DNA of 64,000 nucleotides from Notolepis coatsorum (Eukaryota > Chordata > Actinopteri > Aulopiformes > Paralepididae): positions 96,373,357 through 96,437,356 of the forward strand of contig OZ020599.1 in assembly GCA_963971535.1 (NCBI GenBank). Direction: 5' to 3'. The notes beneath the pieces are model-generated. The model did not search any database. It saw nothing but the letters and a program-made list of their open reading frames with translations, and was not told the DNA's origin. The translations under genes were made by a program, and so were the position numbers. How positions within the stretch are numbered: position 1 is the stretch's first letter; the number at the start of each line of letters is the position of its first letter. Shown piece after piece: positions 54,007 through 64,000 of this stretch.

Positions 54007-54251
54007 CTCTACGTTAGCGAACGTTAATTGAACGTTGTATTCATAAGATAAGATAAATTCAGCAGCATGGGGAGGGGAGGTACAGGTAGTAGAAGACATA
54101 GAGGTACAGGTCACATAATTATAGTACAGTGGAGAAGTAAAAATAGAATAAAAAGGCAGTGTAAACAATATACAATATTATTAACTCTGGAATATATATT
54201 TATTTATCGTATAAATAAAATGTATTATGTTGTCCTTTTGTATTGTTTCAG

Positions 54252-54324
54252 TGAGGTGGAGGAATTTGACCGGAGGATCAACAAGCAAATGAAGAAGGAA
54301 GGGAGACCATTTTGGACCATATAA
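54252..54324 (+). CDS. Candidate terminal exon
   Basis: After TGTATTGTTTCAG the frame reads EVEEFDRRINKQMKKEGRPF and ends WTI, TAA. A plausible 3' region follows, with AATAAA at 54672-54677. The phase does not match the exon ending at 52870, so an exon is missing or they are separate. Product unknown. Confidence 0.35.
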
Positions 54325-54740
54325 TAATACTGTAGTTGTGGTGAATGAGGTGTTGAAGGAATAGCATTATGTGTCTGATATGCACCAGTAACCTGTTTGT
54401 TCAGTGGTGAACGAGGTGTTGATGTTGCTCCTACACCACATCATGTTCATATTAACATTTGTATTCTGTAGAATTATTTCTAGTCATTATTCTTTCTTTA
54501 TAATTTCTACATATTGATTGGTTTGGTAAAGTGAATGGGGGTTGAAATGGTTCTTTTAAAATATTTGTATATTAATAATAAGTGTCAGTTGTAACCTTTG
54601 TTTATTTTCAGTTGATGATGATTTATTTCCTACTTTCCTGCCCATACAATACAATACAGTAATAATAATACAATAAAGACACAGTTGTTTAAATGTTTAT
54701 TTTCTTAATTTAATTTCCTATACAATGTAGGAACCGCACA
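54325..54740. other. Possible 3' untranslated region
   Basis: AT-rich, with no frame. Poly(A) signal AATAAA at 54672. Confidence 0.3.
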
Positions 54741-54744
54741 AGTG

Positions 54745-55215
54745 ATTGATTGGATGAAAATTGTATTAACAGATTGCAGAATGGGTACAATACAGTACGG
54801 CTCAATACACACAATTGTTAAGGGTATGCAGACCAGAGAAAGACTTTCGTCTTGTTTACATCAGAGTCCCCCATTTTCAATTCATCATAAGACATACACG
54901 ACATACAGATAGACAGTACTGCTACATCTATACATTTATGACATACCAGATTTGCAAATACAGTATTGTTTGTGATACAAAAAGAGTCCAGAAAAGAGAG
55001 TATATACATTTGACGTAGAAACTGTACATTGGAGGAGGTTGGGTAGGTGGGGGGGGGGGCTGTACATTGGAGGTGGTTGGGGGGGGGGGGGGGGGGGGGG
55101 GGTCGGGTAGGAGGGGTGGGTGGGTGGGGGACACTGTACAACTGTACAAGCAAAACTGTACATTGGAATATTGACAAAACCATACTTGGTCATTTACTGT
55201 ACATTGGAGGGGGTT
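54745..55215 (-). mobile_element. LINE family B 3' end
   Basis: It runs from TGATTGATTGGATGAAAATT (inverted tail) through AACAGATTGCAGAATGGGTA to GTACATTGGAGGGGGTTGGG. It contains a G run at 55079-55102. Confidence 0.8.
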
Positions 55216-55619
55216 GGGTTACAACACAGGAGCAGAGTATAAACAACAGTACAGGAATGAGAAACAGTCTAAATGGGTTTTAACATTTTAGTTTATTTCA
55301 TGCGGATATGATCTGTAATACCTGATCGGTACAATATCTACTAACCTGATCAATACAAGCCCCCCCCCCCTCTCATGGAACAAGGAACTCTTCAATCAAT
55401 CACTCAACAACCGCACATCAGCGCAGACGTACTTAACACGTTCGCTAACGGACGTAGAGAAACGTCAGACGTACTTCGAGATACTTCCGTACTTTCCGCC
55501 AATCAGCGCGCATTGTCCTGTCAGCGGGAGAAATGTCGTGGGAGCGGGCGGAAGTTGCCCAATCTGGAACAATCTCCGGGGCTGCAGCTGGACCCTATTG
55601 CTCTCAGGGCCGCGCTCTG
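55216..55619. other. Mixed repeat
   Basis: Positions 55430-55610 are the inverse of 53820-54030 (CCGCCAATCAGCGC, GGAGAAATGTCGTGGGAGCG). No gene. Confidence 0.5.
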
Positions 55620-55951
55620 ATTGATTGATTTAAAAGTTTATTAACAGATTGCAGAATGGGTACAGTACAGTACAGCTCAATACATACAATTGTTAAGGGG
55701 ATGCAGACCAGAGAAAGACCTTCGTCTTGTTTACATCAGGGTCCCCCATTTTCAATTCATCATAACATATGACACACACATGACATACAGATAGACTGTA
55801 CTGCTACATCTATACATTTATGACATACCAGATTTGCAAATACAGTACTGTTTGTGATACAAAAAGTGTCCAGAAAAAGAGTGTATATACATTTGACGTA
55901 GAAACTGTACATTGGAGGAGGTTGGGTAGGTGGGGTGGGGTGGGGTTGGGT

Positions 55952-55982
<31 letters not shown>

Positions 55983-57170
55983 CTGTACATTGGAGGTGGG
56001 GGGGGGGGTTGGGTAGGGGGTGGGTGGGGGATACTGTACATTGGAATACTGACAACGCCATACTTGGTCATTTACTGTACAACTGGGTTAGGACATTTGT
56101 AGGGGCCAGAGTGTTTTTGAAAGTGGGTAGTGATTCACATTCCTTTACAGCTTTGGGTAGGGCGTTGCACATTGATGTGGCATAATTGCGAAACGTGTTT
56201 AGTCCCTTGTTTGAGCCGAATCTGGGTTTAACATGATTTGTGGAGCTCCCTCTGGTGTTGTGATTGTGGTATTCACTGACCTTTGGGAAGTATTTTGACA
56301 TGTACATGGGTACCTTGGTCGTGTAGTGTATCTTGTAGACCAGGCCCATTGCAAGTTGCTGTACTCTGTTGTCTACTCTAAGCCATCCTAGGTTTTCAAA
56401 GTGGGCAGGGGTGAGGTGGGTTCTAGGAGTCAGGTCAAGCAGTAGTCTGACTAGTTTGTTTTGAGATGCTTGTAATTTGTTTTTTAGTGCCTTTGAGGTG
56501 CTTTGGTACCATGAGGTGCAAGCATAGTCGTAGTACCCTTGAATGAGTGCTCCTGCCAGAGTCTTCAGGGTATTCTTGTTTACCAGAGAGGAGATCCGGT
56601 ACAAGAATCGAGTTCGTTGGTTGACTTTTTTTTATTACATTGGATGCCATTTTGTCACAGGAAAGATTAGCCTCTAGGATGGAACCCAGGTAGGGTTCGT
56701 CGGTCTTGCTGAGTTTGTTATTTGAACCGAAGAGAATGGACTCTGTTTTGCCCATGTGTAATGATAGTTTGTTGTCGGCGAGCCATATGCAGATTTTGCC
56801 TATAGTTCCGAGCTGAGGGTTTTTTCAACCTGTAACTTGTTCTTGTCAGAGACCAGCAGGGCTGAGTCGTCCGCAAACAGGAACAAGTTGCAGTCACAAG
56901 CTGACGACATGTCATTTGCATAAATTAGGAACAGTAGCGGTCCTAGTATGCTTCCTTGTGGAACCCCACAGCTCACTGGGAGGGGGGGGGGGGTAGGGTA
57001 CCGTTTACCTCTGTGGTAGATTTCCGTCAAATAGCAAACTGTGTATGTGTACAACAAAGCAGAATGGCAGAAACACCAAGAGGTAAAATACATCACTATT
57101 TTCCCCTGCTCCTCTACCTCTATGAACATAAGAAACGAGACACATCGCTGACTTAATAACGCAGCTGCTT
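55620..57170 (-). mobile_element. LINE family B, longest copy
   Basis: Minus-strand pieces read YLTEIYHRG and SCGVPQGSILGPLLFLIYA (about 57020-56930), then FLFADDSALLVSD (56895-56850), the reverse-transcriptase palm with its FADD. After a frame change comes MYRISSLVNKNTL through LAMGLVYKIHY, HNTRGSSTN and NALPKAVKECE to about 56100. The 3' region contains long G runs and ends in TGATTGATTGATT (inverted tail) at 55619. At least two frame changes separate the pieces, and it is cut at its 5' side. Confidence 0.85.
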
Positions 57171-57199
57171 GGCTCAAGACTTCCTAAAAGGGGTGTTGA

Positions 57200-58024
57200 A
57201 CAGGCAGACGCTGATTAAGTGAGAGATAGTGATCGTTTGATCTTCCTGGGAAAGTCAACAAAATGGGTGATTTTACAACCCAGGGCCCTAGGCCCATCTG
57301 GTCCAAACAGATTGAATACAAAGAAACTGCCTTGGGAGATGCCAGACTGTCTCTTCTGAAACAAAGGACCAGTTGATCAAAGAAAGACCATTTGAATCCA
57401 CTTCGTGACCTAAATCAGTTCAAAACGTCACGGTAGTGAGTTAGCCAATGAGAGCTGAGAATAAGTGTTCTCCAATAGGAACGCTCGAGGCGAGTTTTGG
57501 AAACGCCCGCTTGCCGTAAAATTGAGCCTAAATTGGATATAACCAAAACTCCTCGCCAGGAGAGACACACAACAGACCCACAGACCAGACCAGGAAGCCA
57601 CTACCAAAACACACCCTTTTTCTCCACTAGATATTGAGGACCACGAGCAGAGAGACCGACGCAGCAAAAACATCCTTGAAGAACGAACAACGAGCAGCTA
57701 CAAGCTTTTTAGATATTGAACGTTTAGACTGAATTCTACTGTCCTTCGGCATAGCGATTGCTTCCGGTAGAATTCATTGCACCATTCTTTCAAATATTTG
57801 ATTTGTAATCTGATTGAAATCCTTTTTTCATTAAAAACGGATCCTTTTCAAACTGCTCCGACTTCGCTTCATTTCAACGGCCGCGCCGTGTGCTCTCTCA
57901 GGGTAAGCAGAAACCAGATTAAACATTGGTTATCTGCATTTGGAAAGAGTAGTTCTTCTAAGAAGCTTTGTAAGATTTAAATCACAACGCAGAGCACGAC
58001 GATTAAAGCTAGGAAGTTACTACA
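57200..58024 (+). promoter_or_regulatory. 5' LTR (left edge uncertain)
   Basis: CCAAT-type boxes at about 57436 and 57471, a TATA-like GGATATAAC at 57534 and ATTAAA at about 57829 are in U3-R order. The LTR ends ACTACA just before the primer site. The start lies somewhere between 57170 and 57250. Confidence 0.55.
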
Positions 58025-58026
58025 TT

Positions 58027-58044
58027 TGGTGCCGGACTTTAGAA
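58027..58044 (+). promoter_or_regulatory. Primer binding site
   Basis: TGGTGCCGGACTTTAGAA follows the LTR end after two bases, matching the usual ACA-TT-TGG arrangement. Which tRNA it uses is not determined. A donor-like GAGGTGAGT follows at 58161. Confidence 0.6.
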
Positions 58045-58253
58045 TCAGAGCGCTCGTTTTGTCGCCACAACAAAATAATTTTTTTTTCTTTCTTCACGCC
58101 GATCAACGAGGAAAACAACTGATCGATCGATCGTCTTCAAGTGACTGGAGAGGTTACTAAGAGGTGAGTGTGATGATGTATTTGAGTGCTCTATTCGAAC
58201 CATGGAGGGGGTTGCTAAGAATTTAACCTCATGTAAGCATGAAGTAGAGAAAT

Positions 58254-58692
58254 AATTGAATTGAATGTTCTGGTTGGAAAGGGCAGCTCTATAAACGGCG
58301 TGCATGGTATGTTCTATAGTAGAGCTAAAGCACAGAAAACGGAGCACCGTTGCCATTCAGGACATTCAAGTCAGTTATGGTGGAGGTCGACACCGCCGGA
58401 CTGGTTCGCGAGATAGGTTAGAGGGCGTCGTGTCGCGACAGGCTAAGGTTCTCCAGGCCAGGGGACCACAATAGTCCTGTGTGCGGGCGATAGGTGCGCT
58501 GCCCAAGAGATTACCGGATCCCTAGAAGGTGATGCTTGGGTCAGGAGGCGCGATTATTAAGGAATGATTTGTATGTTCTGACTGGTAAGCGCAGCTCTAT
58601 AAATGGGGTGCGTTGTATGTTCTAAAGTAGGGCTTAAGCACGGGGAATATGGGGAGAGAAAACGGAGCGCTGTTACCATTCAGAACATACAA
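58254..58692 (+). repeat. Duplicated hairpin in retroviral leader
   Basis: Two related segments (58254-58362 and 58564-58692) each begin TTGNATGTTCTG, contain GCAGCTCTATAAA and GAAAACGGAGC, and end in the complement of their start. So each can fold into a stem-loop. Confidence 0.65.
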
Positions 58693-59904
58693 ATTGAGCG
58701 GGTGAGTATAGTGGAACCTTCGGAACCAGGGGGTGGCGTGCGGAGTTACAGGTCTATACGTGGCTATTTGATAGAAGCGGGGTCTGGATTCGTGCTCAGA
58801 GTTGAACCATGGTACGTGTGCGGCAGACCAAAGGGTCTAGTTTAACTTTGTGCACAGCAGGCGTGTTAATTAGACTGCGTTAGGCTGTAACAAAAAATAG
58901 TACTTAATGAAGAGTCGATTAAAAAGCTATAGGAAACGATATGGTAAACTTAAACACTGTCTAAAGTACGGAGGGTAAAATATGCCCAGTGGTTGTTGAC
59001 GGGATGTGGAGTTATACCGCGCGCGTCAGGGACCATAATAATAATGTTGCAAGCTATGGTTAAACATTTGTTGGTGTATGATGTTTGTGTATGAGTGAAA
59101 GGACTTATGGTTATGTTGAACATGTGTGATATATATGGATTAAATCTGTAAATTGGCACTTAAAATATGACTGAGAACGGTTTTTAGTATTGAACCTGGT
59201 GCACGCAATGTCCACTGCGCCACTCAACTATGCGTGGAGGAGAATCGCGTTCTCGTCAGAACTCGTGCGTATCGTAGCGCGCGGCTAGGTTAAAGCTACA
59301 TGCTACAATAGCTCGTCGTGGCTCGCTTTATTGCAGTATAACTGTATTATCTTTAATAAGGAATGGGCTAATGTTTACAAAGTATTGGCTGGATGTTTAG
59401 ACATGTTTAAGGATGCACGATGAATGAGTGGGCCGCTTTAGAGAGGTTAGGAATGAATGAAAGAAACGGATGTATTTGTAAACAAATGGAAAGTCCCGTG
59501 ACAAAGCCTCGCGTTGTGCTATTCTGGAGACCAACGAGATCTCAGAATTGCGGACGTGACGTAATTTCGGTGACGGGGTCTAGCAGGAAACCGGCCTGCG
59601 AGACGAACTACAATTCGGTGCAGGGGATTCTGGGTGTTGGGGTTAAAAGTTGAGTGGGCACGTGGGCTGGCGTTGAGGAGGCGTGGCGGCGTGATGACGC
59701 GCGTATTGTTAGAAGGTTGGGGGCGCCTCCTGCAGGATGTTGGGGGGTACTGTGGTGCAATAGGCGTGATGTGCGAAAAAGGGCAGCAGGGGGCGATATT
59801 GTCTTAGGAATTGTTATAGCCTATTTGTTTCCACAGTCCCTCTGGTGTAAATGTGTGGGGTGCTTTCAAATCGCTAGCCCTGGTGCGCTCCCTCAAGAAA
59901 CCCC

Positions 59905-60870
59905 TCCTCTCACTCCCCTCCCCTTCCTCTCTCTCTCTCCCCTCCCCTTCCTTTCTCTCTCTCCCCTCCCCTTCCTCTCTCTCTCTCCCCTCCCCTTCCT
60001 CTCTCTCTCTCCCCTCCCCTTCCTCTCTCTCTCTCCCCTCCCCTTCCTCTCTCTCTTTCCCCTCCCCTTCCTCTCTCTCTCTCCCCTCCCCTTCCTCTCT
60101 CTCTCTCCCCTCCCCTTCCTCTCTCTCTCTCCCCTCCCCTTCCTCTCTCTCTCTCCCTCCCCTTCCTCTCTCTCTCCCCTCCCCTTCCTCTCTCTCTCTC
60201 CCCTCCCCTTCCTCTCTCTCTCTCCCCTCCCCTTCCTCTCTCTCTCTCCCCTCCCCTTCCTCTCTCTCTCTCCCCTCCCCTTCCTCTCTCACTCCCCTCC
60301 CCTTCCTCTCTCTCTCTCTCCCCTCCCCTTCCTCTCTCTCTCTCCCCTCCCCTTCCTCTCTCTCTCTCCCCTCCCCTTCCTCTCTCTCTCTCCCCTCCCC
60401 TTCCTCTCTCTCTCTCCCCTCCCCTTCCTCTCTCTCTCTCCCCTCCCCTTCCTCTCTCTCTCTCCCCTCCCCTTCCTCTCTATCTCTCCCCTCCCCTTCC
60501 TCTCTCTCTCTCCCCTCCCCTTCCTCTCTCTCTCCCCTCCCCTTCCTCTCTCTCTCTCCCCTCCTCTTCCTCTCTCACCCCCCTCCTCTTCCTCTCTCTC
60601 TTCCCTCCTCTTTCTCTCTCTCTCCCCTCCCCTTCCTCTCTCTCTCTCCCCTCCCCTTCCTCTCTCTCTCTCCCCTCCCCTTCCTCTCTCTCTCTCCCCT
60701 CCCCTTCCTCTCTCTCTCCCCTCCCCTTCCTCTCTCTCTCTCCCCTCCTCTTCCTCTCTCACCCCCCTCCTCTTCCTCTCTCTCTTCCCTCCTTCTTCTC
60801 TCTCTCTCCCCTCCTCTTCCTCTCCATCTCCCCTCCTCTTCCTCTCTCTCCCCCTTTTCTCTTTTTCTAG
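59905..60870. repeat. CT-rich minisatellite, about 1 kb
   Basis: Units of about 20-24 bp, CCCCTCCCCTTCCTCTCTCT with variable CT count, repeat more than 40 times. Higher-order variants (CTCCTCTTCC) occur from 60560 on. Frames of hundreds of codons on both strands are repeat artefacts. Confidence 0.95.
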
Positions 60871-60979
60871 CTTTCTTGCTGTTCTCTCTCTCTTCCTCCT
60901 TCTCAAATAGGAGGCGTTTGGGCAGTGCAGAGTATGGCATATAGTGTAATGTGTTTTATGGGTTGGAACAGGTCTGTTC

Positions 60980-61165
60980 CAAAGACCCCCCCCCCCTCTC
61001 CTGATTTTCCTTTAAACCCCCCCCCCCCTCTCCTGATTTTCCTTTGAGACCCCCCCCCCCTCTCCTGATTTTCCTTTAAACCCCCCCCTCTCCTGATTTT
61101 CCTTTGAGACCCCCCCCCCCTTTTTTTTTTTCCTGATTTTCCTTCAAACCCCCCATCCCCCCCCC
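60980..61165. repeat. C-run tandem repeat, five units
   Basis: Poly-C followed by TCTCCTGATTTTCCTTTAAA or TTTGAGAC recurs five times, about 35-40 bp each. Confidence 0.9.
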
Positions 61166-62608
61166 CCCCCCCTCCTTTGCAGCCCACGCGGGAGGACTCG
61201 TGGGAGGGCTGGGGTCAAAGTTGGTTGGGCTATATAGGATGGACAATTGCTAAGTATTTGCTGTGTGCTGTGGTGATGTTTGCAGTTATAGTAGTTTGTG
61301 TGAATGTTATCAGGGTGTGTGTGACGTACGTGTTCAAGACTCTCAGCGCGGCTGGTTCTGCGTCTGGGGACCCACACCGCTCGGTTGCACCTGCGTATGC
61401 AATGATGGTGATAAGGGATGGCGCGGAGGGTGGCAGGGTGGGTGTGGGCGTTCCAATAAAGCCGAGGTGCCCGGCGTCCGCGCTGGCAACTATTTTCTGA
61501 TCTGGGTGGTGGACATTCAGGGTTGGGGAGTGGGAGGGCCGGGGCGTGCGTGTGGGTGTGAGGCGGGGGACGTTCCTGGACGACCGTGCGTTGCCGTTGG
61601 CAGGATAGGGTTGTGTATGCAATTGTGTTTTTTCCCCATAGTAGGTACGTTTGATTTGACTGTGTGATGGGGGGCGGTGTACCCGGGGTTCGGTGTTGGG
61701 TCTGGGCGGCTATGCATGGCCGTCCGGCAGGGCACTGGACTCTGGGGATGCTGGCCTGAAGGACGGGTGAGGTTGCCGGGATGCTGACTGCCTTGTACCT
61801 GTGGTGAGGTGGGTTTAGACCGCTGTGGAGGGGCTGTCAAGGTCTCTTCAGTAAACAGGGTTGACACCTCACGGCGTGCGTGGCGCGGCGTCCGTGGCAT
61901 TCTTTAGGTTACCTCTGGGGGACACGTGTCTGGGTGACAGGTGTCCCCTGGGGGGTGTGGTACTAAATAATGGAAAAGAATGTGAAAAATGAATGTAACT
62001 ATATTAATCAAGATGTTTTGGTTTTCCGAGGAGTGTCAGAATTGGAGCAGGATCAAGCGGAAGTAAAGGAGAGCGGAGATTCAACAAAAAATAGGAACCC
62101 AGTGTGTTGACAGAGATCGAACGAGATAAGCTGTATCGTTATATCGTTATTTTCAAACAGATCACACTGTGTCTCTCTAAATATTTTAGTATAGTGTTGC
62201 CCGACATTTCCAATGCATAACGAATAGTGGAAATAACAGGGAAATGCCACTGTATTAAGTCTGGATGTTTTTGCTTTCTTTCTGTACAGGTGCTCGGCTG
62301 GACAGGAGCTCTGAACGATTTCCATAACCATCTGGGGAAACGGCTGTAATGAGCCTTGGTATAAGTATGAATGATAAGCCAGTTATCAATCCTTGTCTGC
62401 ACAGTAAAAATTTGACAGTGTGAGTGTTTTAACTTAAGTAAGTAGAAATAGTGAAAGACAGAGAAACTTGTTTTTTCAAACGGTGTTGCAGGAGTGTTTG
62501 AAAGGGTGGAGTGAATGACAGTAACATAGGAAGTTCACCTTAGTGGAACATTGATAGGAACAACTGAAGCGTTAAATGTAATAACAATAGAATAACAACA
62601 ACAACAAT
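61166..62608 (+). other. GT-rich 3' half of the leader
   Basis: No frame here has a recognised domain. Several short frames on both strands overlap and are probably chance in G/T-rich sequence. Confidence 0.4.
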
Positions 62609-63721
62609 ATGGAGAAGGGCCTTAGTGATCAGGCCAGTGGGGGGAGAAGGCCGAGAGCCTCTGCAGACATTTCCCAGATAGACTTTACCAGTGATAATGA
62701 TCTGATTGATTGGGACTTCTCTCATGTGACCAGTACGACAGAAGGACTTGAAATGTTGACTTTGGTTCCAATACAGGGGAGTGAACCAGTGACAACGGTG
62801 TTACTCCAACCAGAACCGATTCAAGCTGGAGTGTCCATTGCAGGCGACTGCGGTTTAACCAAGGGGCAGAAAAAGAGACTGAGGTTACAGCAGTCCCACG
62901 AAGTCCACTCTGGCCGGAGGGCTGGAACTGAGACCGACAGCAGGTATGGAATACTACACGAACAGTTTCTACAGCCCACCCGTTTCCCATGTCCACCCTG
63001 CCCTCAGCACCAAAGCCAAGATGAGAGGCGGAGCCCAGCGATGGGAAGTCAAACCGCCAGTGCTGAGATGGGGGAAGAGGCAGCATACTATAGACAACAG
63101 AGAGCGTTTGTGACAGCGTTCGAACAACACGAGGCAGTTCATCGAGATCTGATGAAGACACAGCTGGAGATCGGTCAAGCCGCACACGAGACTCAGAGAT
63201 TGGAACGAGAACTGGCAAGAAAGGCTGCGCTACTAGAAGCGACAGCTGTTGAGATCATGCTTCGGGCGTCTGACCTAGGCCGCCGGGATCAAAGAGTGCC
63301 CTGTGCCCCGTTGCCCGGACAGGGAACTGGGCCGCGACAGGGTGAACAGAACCGCAGGAGGGGTGAGTTTCTAGGCCCCTCCCAACAGGAGAGGGCCCGA
63401 GGAGAGGCAGCAGAAAAGGACAGGTATGCCCCTCTCTCCTCCAGGCAACAGGACATGCGACCAGAGGACAGGAAAGGGGTGGACCTGGCGAGGACTGTGG
63501 GAGGCCAGCCGAGAGACTGTGGGAGTCGTGGTAAACTGGAACCCCTGGGATGGCCGGCGTCGGCTGTGTGCTGGGATTGTGGGGAGGTTGGCCATTTCGC
63601 TCGGTCATGTGACAAAGGGTGGAGGGCTCAGCAAGAGTCCAATAGAAAGCAAGAGTCCATCAGAAAACAGAGTTGCTGGAAATGTGGAGAGTTGGGACAT
63701 TTTCAGAGGGGGTGTAAATAG
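62609..63721 (+). CDS. Gag-like protein with two zinc knuckles
   Basis: An open frame of 370 residues begins MEKGLSDQASGG. Its middle (about residues 150-215) is helical and charged, with EQHEAVHRDLMKTQLEIG and ETQRLERELARKAALLEA, probably coiled coil. The C-terminus has two CCHC knuckles, CWDCGEVGHFARSC and CWKCGELGHFQRGC, the nucleic-acid-binding signature of retroviral nucleocapsid. I see no clear capsid homology. It follows the LTR and leader in the same orientation. The frame looks whole, and TAG ends it at 63719-63721. Confidence 0.75.
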   Translation: MEKGLSDQASGGRRPRASADISQIDFTSDNDLIDWDFSHVTSTTEGLEMLTLVPIQGSEPVTTVLLQPEPIQAGVSIAGDCGLTKGQKKRLRLQQSHEVHSGRRAGTETDSRYGILHEQFLQPTRFPCPPCPQHQSQDERRSPAMGSQTASAEMGEEAAYYRQQRAFVTAFEQHEAVHRDLMKTQLEIGQAAHETQRLERELARKAALLEATAVEIMLRASDLGRRDQRVPCAPLPGQGTGPRQGEQNRRRGEFLGPSQQERARGEAAEKDRYAPLSSRQQDMRPEDRKGVDLARTVGGQPRDCGSRGKLEPLGWPASAVCWDCGEVGHFARSCDKGWRAQQESNRKQESIRKQSCWKCGELGHFQRGCK

Positions 63722-64000
63722 GGGGTGTCTGCATAGGTCATAGGTTGAATAAGAGCGAAGCGGAAATGCACAAACAAAGCCTTTTGGGTGCTCGAATAAA
63801 TAGAGTTATTGATAAATTAAAGTGGAAAAATGAGACTGATTAGAATAAGGATAGAGATGAGGATACATAGATAAGGTTTGATTAGGTGTGCGAGTTACTA
63901 AAATGGTTTGGAAGACTAACCAGGGTAAGTTGGGGCTATAGAGGGATGACGTAACTGAATATTGCATGGGCTAATCAAACTAACAAAATTAATGGTTTTA
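63722..64000 (+). other. Sequence after gag
   Basis: No protease or polymerase motif is visible before the window ends. Confidence 0.4.

Larger units (their letters stand above)
57200..64000 (+). mobile_element. Endogenous retrovirus-like element, 5' part
   Basis: An LTR ending at 58024, a primer site at 58027-58044, a leader of about 4.6 kb and a gag-like frame at 62609-63721 are in order on the plus strand. The element continues past the window, so pol, env if any, and the 3' LTR are not seen. The visible gag is uninterrupted and looks whole. Age cannot be judged with one LTR, but an open gag suggests a fairly young copy. Family is not fixed: two CCHC knuckles fit retroviruses or gypsy-type elements. 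Confidence 0.7.

Noticed and set aside
55047-56071. Proline- and glycine-rich proteins
   Set aside because: Readings of G and C runs in LINE 3' regions.
55620-57170. Intact, possibly active LINE
   Set aside because: The reverse-transcriptase pieces lie in different frames, and the 5' part with the endonuclease is absent.
59654-60944. Long open frames (over 400 codons plus, over 200 minus) across the CT-rich tract
   Set aside because: They are translations of a CCCCTCCCCTTCCTCTCTCT minisatellite, open in several frames on both strands.
61177-61900. Overlapping frames on both strands in the retroviral leader
   Set aside because: G/T-rich composition, no domain, and frames overlap on opposite strands.

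Overview
The window reads as teleost fish nuclear DNA. It has spliced genes with GT/AG introns, very many long (AC)n, (TTC)n and (CT)n microsatellites, fish-type LINE 3' ends, a tRNA-derived SINE, and hAT, piggyBac-like, Kolobok-like and mariner-like DNA transposons. The microsatellite load would suit a gadiform such as cod, but that is only a guess. One 200-base assembly gap lies at 2371-2570.

The only host gene I can name is a four-TM MARVEL protein resembling proteolipid protein 2 (PLP2), encoded on the minus strand and present twice. Copy A occupies 2571-9665 (exons at 9521-9592, 4674-4831, 4096-4194 and 2676-2766). Copy B occupies 30215-51301 (exons at 50959-51057, 32407-32562, 31850-31948 and 30320-30416). 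Copy B is about three times longer because transposons landed in it after the duplication. These are an hAT element at 32638-34932, a second hAT at 48880-50151, a solo LTR at 45509-47056 and a 9-kb block at 35127-44500. Copy A keeps the matching empty sites for the first three.

The most striking observation is that introns and flanks of the two copies are about 98 percent identical by eye, right up to the splice sites, while the exons differ at about a fifth of their bases in the diverged parts. Of roughly 43 substitutions that I counted in exons 1-3, all but one change the amino acid. In exon 4 a block of 15 codons in one copy is replaced by 17 unrelated codons in the other, between identical flanks. 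This is the signature of diversifying selection or exon segment switching, as known from venom and gamete-recognition genes. Copy A also carries a one-base frameshift in exon 2 and lacks 171 bp just upstream of exon 1. The introns hold a two-orientation, palindromic minisatellite built on AAAGGGTTAACCCTTT.

The rest is layered mobile DNA. A Kolobok-like element with a THAP domain and a nested L2-type LINE lies at 10613-12522. A LINE at about 20740-25090 is split by two piggyBac-like elements at TTAA sites, and one of these carries a nested hAT. Two TTAA elements share one target site at 39749-39752. A BED-finger hAT lies at 42188-43211. A 2.3-kb unit bounded by long inverted repeats lies at 51502-53763. 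From about 57.2 kb to the window end runs an endogenous-retrovirus-like element: LTR, primer site, a leader of about 4.6 kb containing a 1-kb CT-rich minisatellite, and an open gag-like frame with two CCHC knuckles at 62609-63721. Its pol and 3' LTR would lie beyond the window. The stretches 25.1-28.5, 36.6-37.5 and 9.7-10.4 kb hold little that I recognise.
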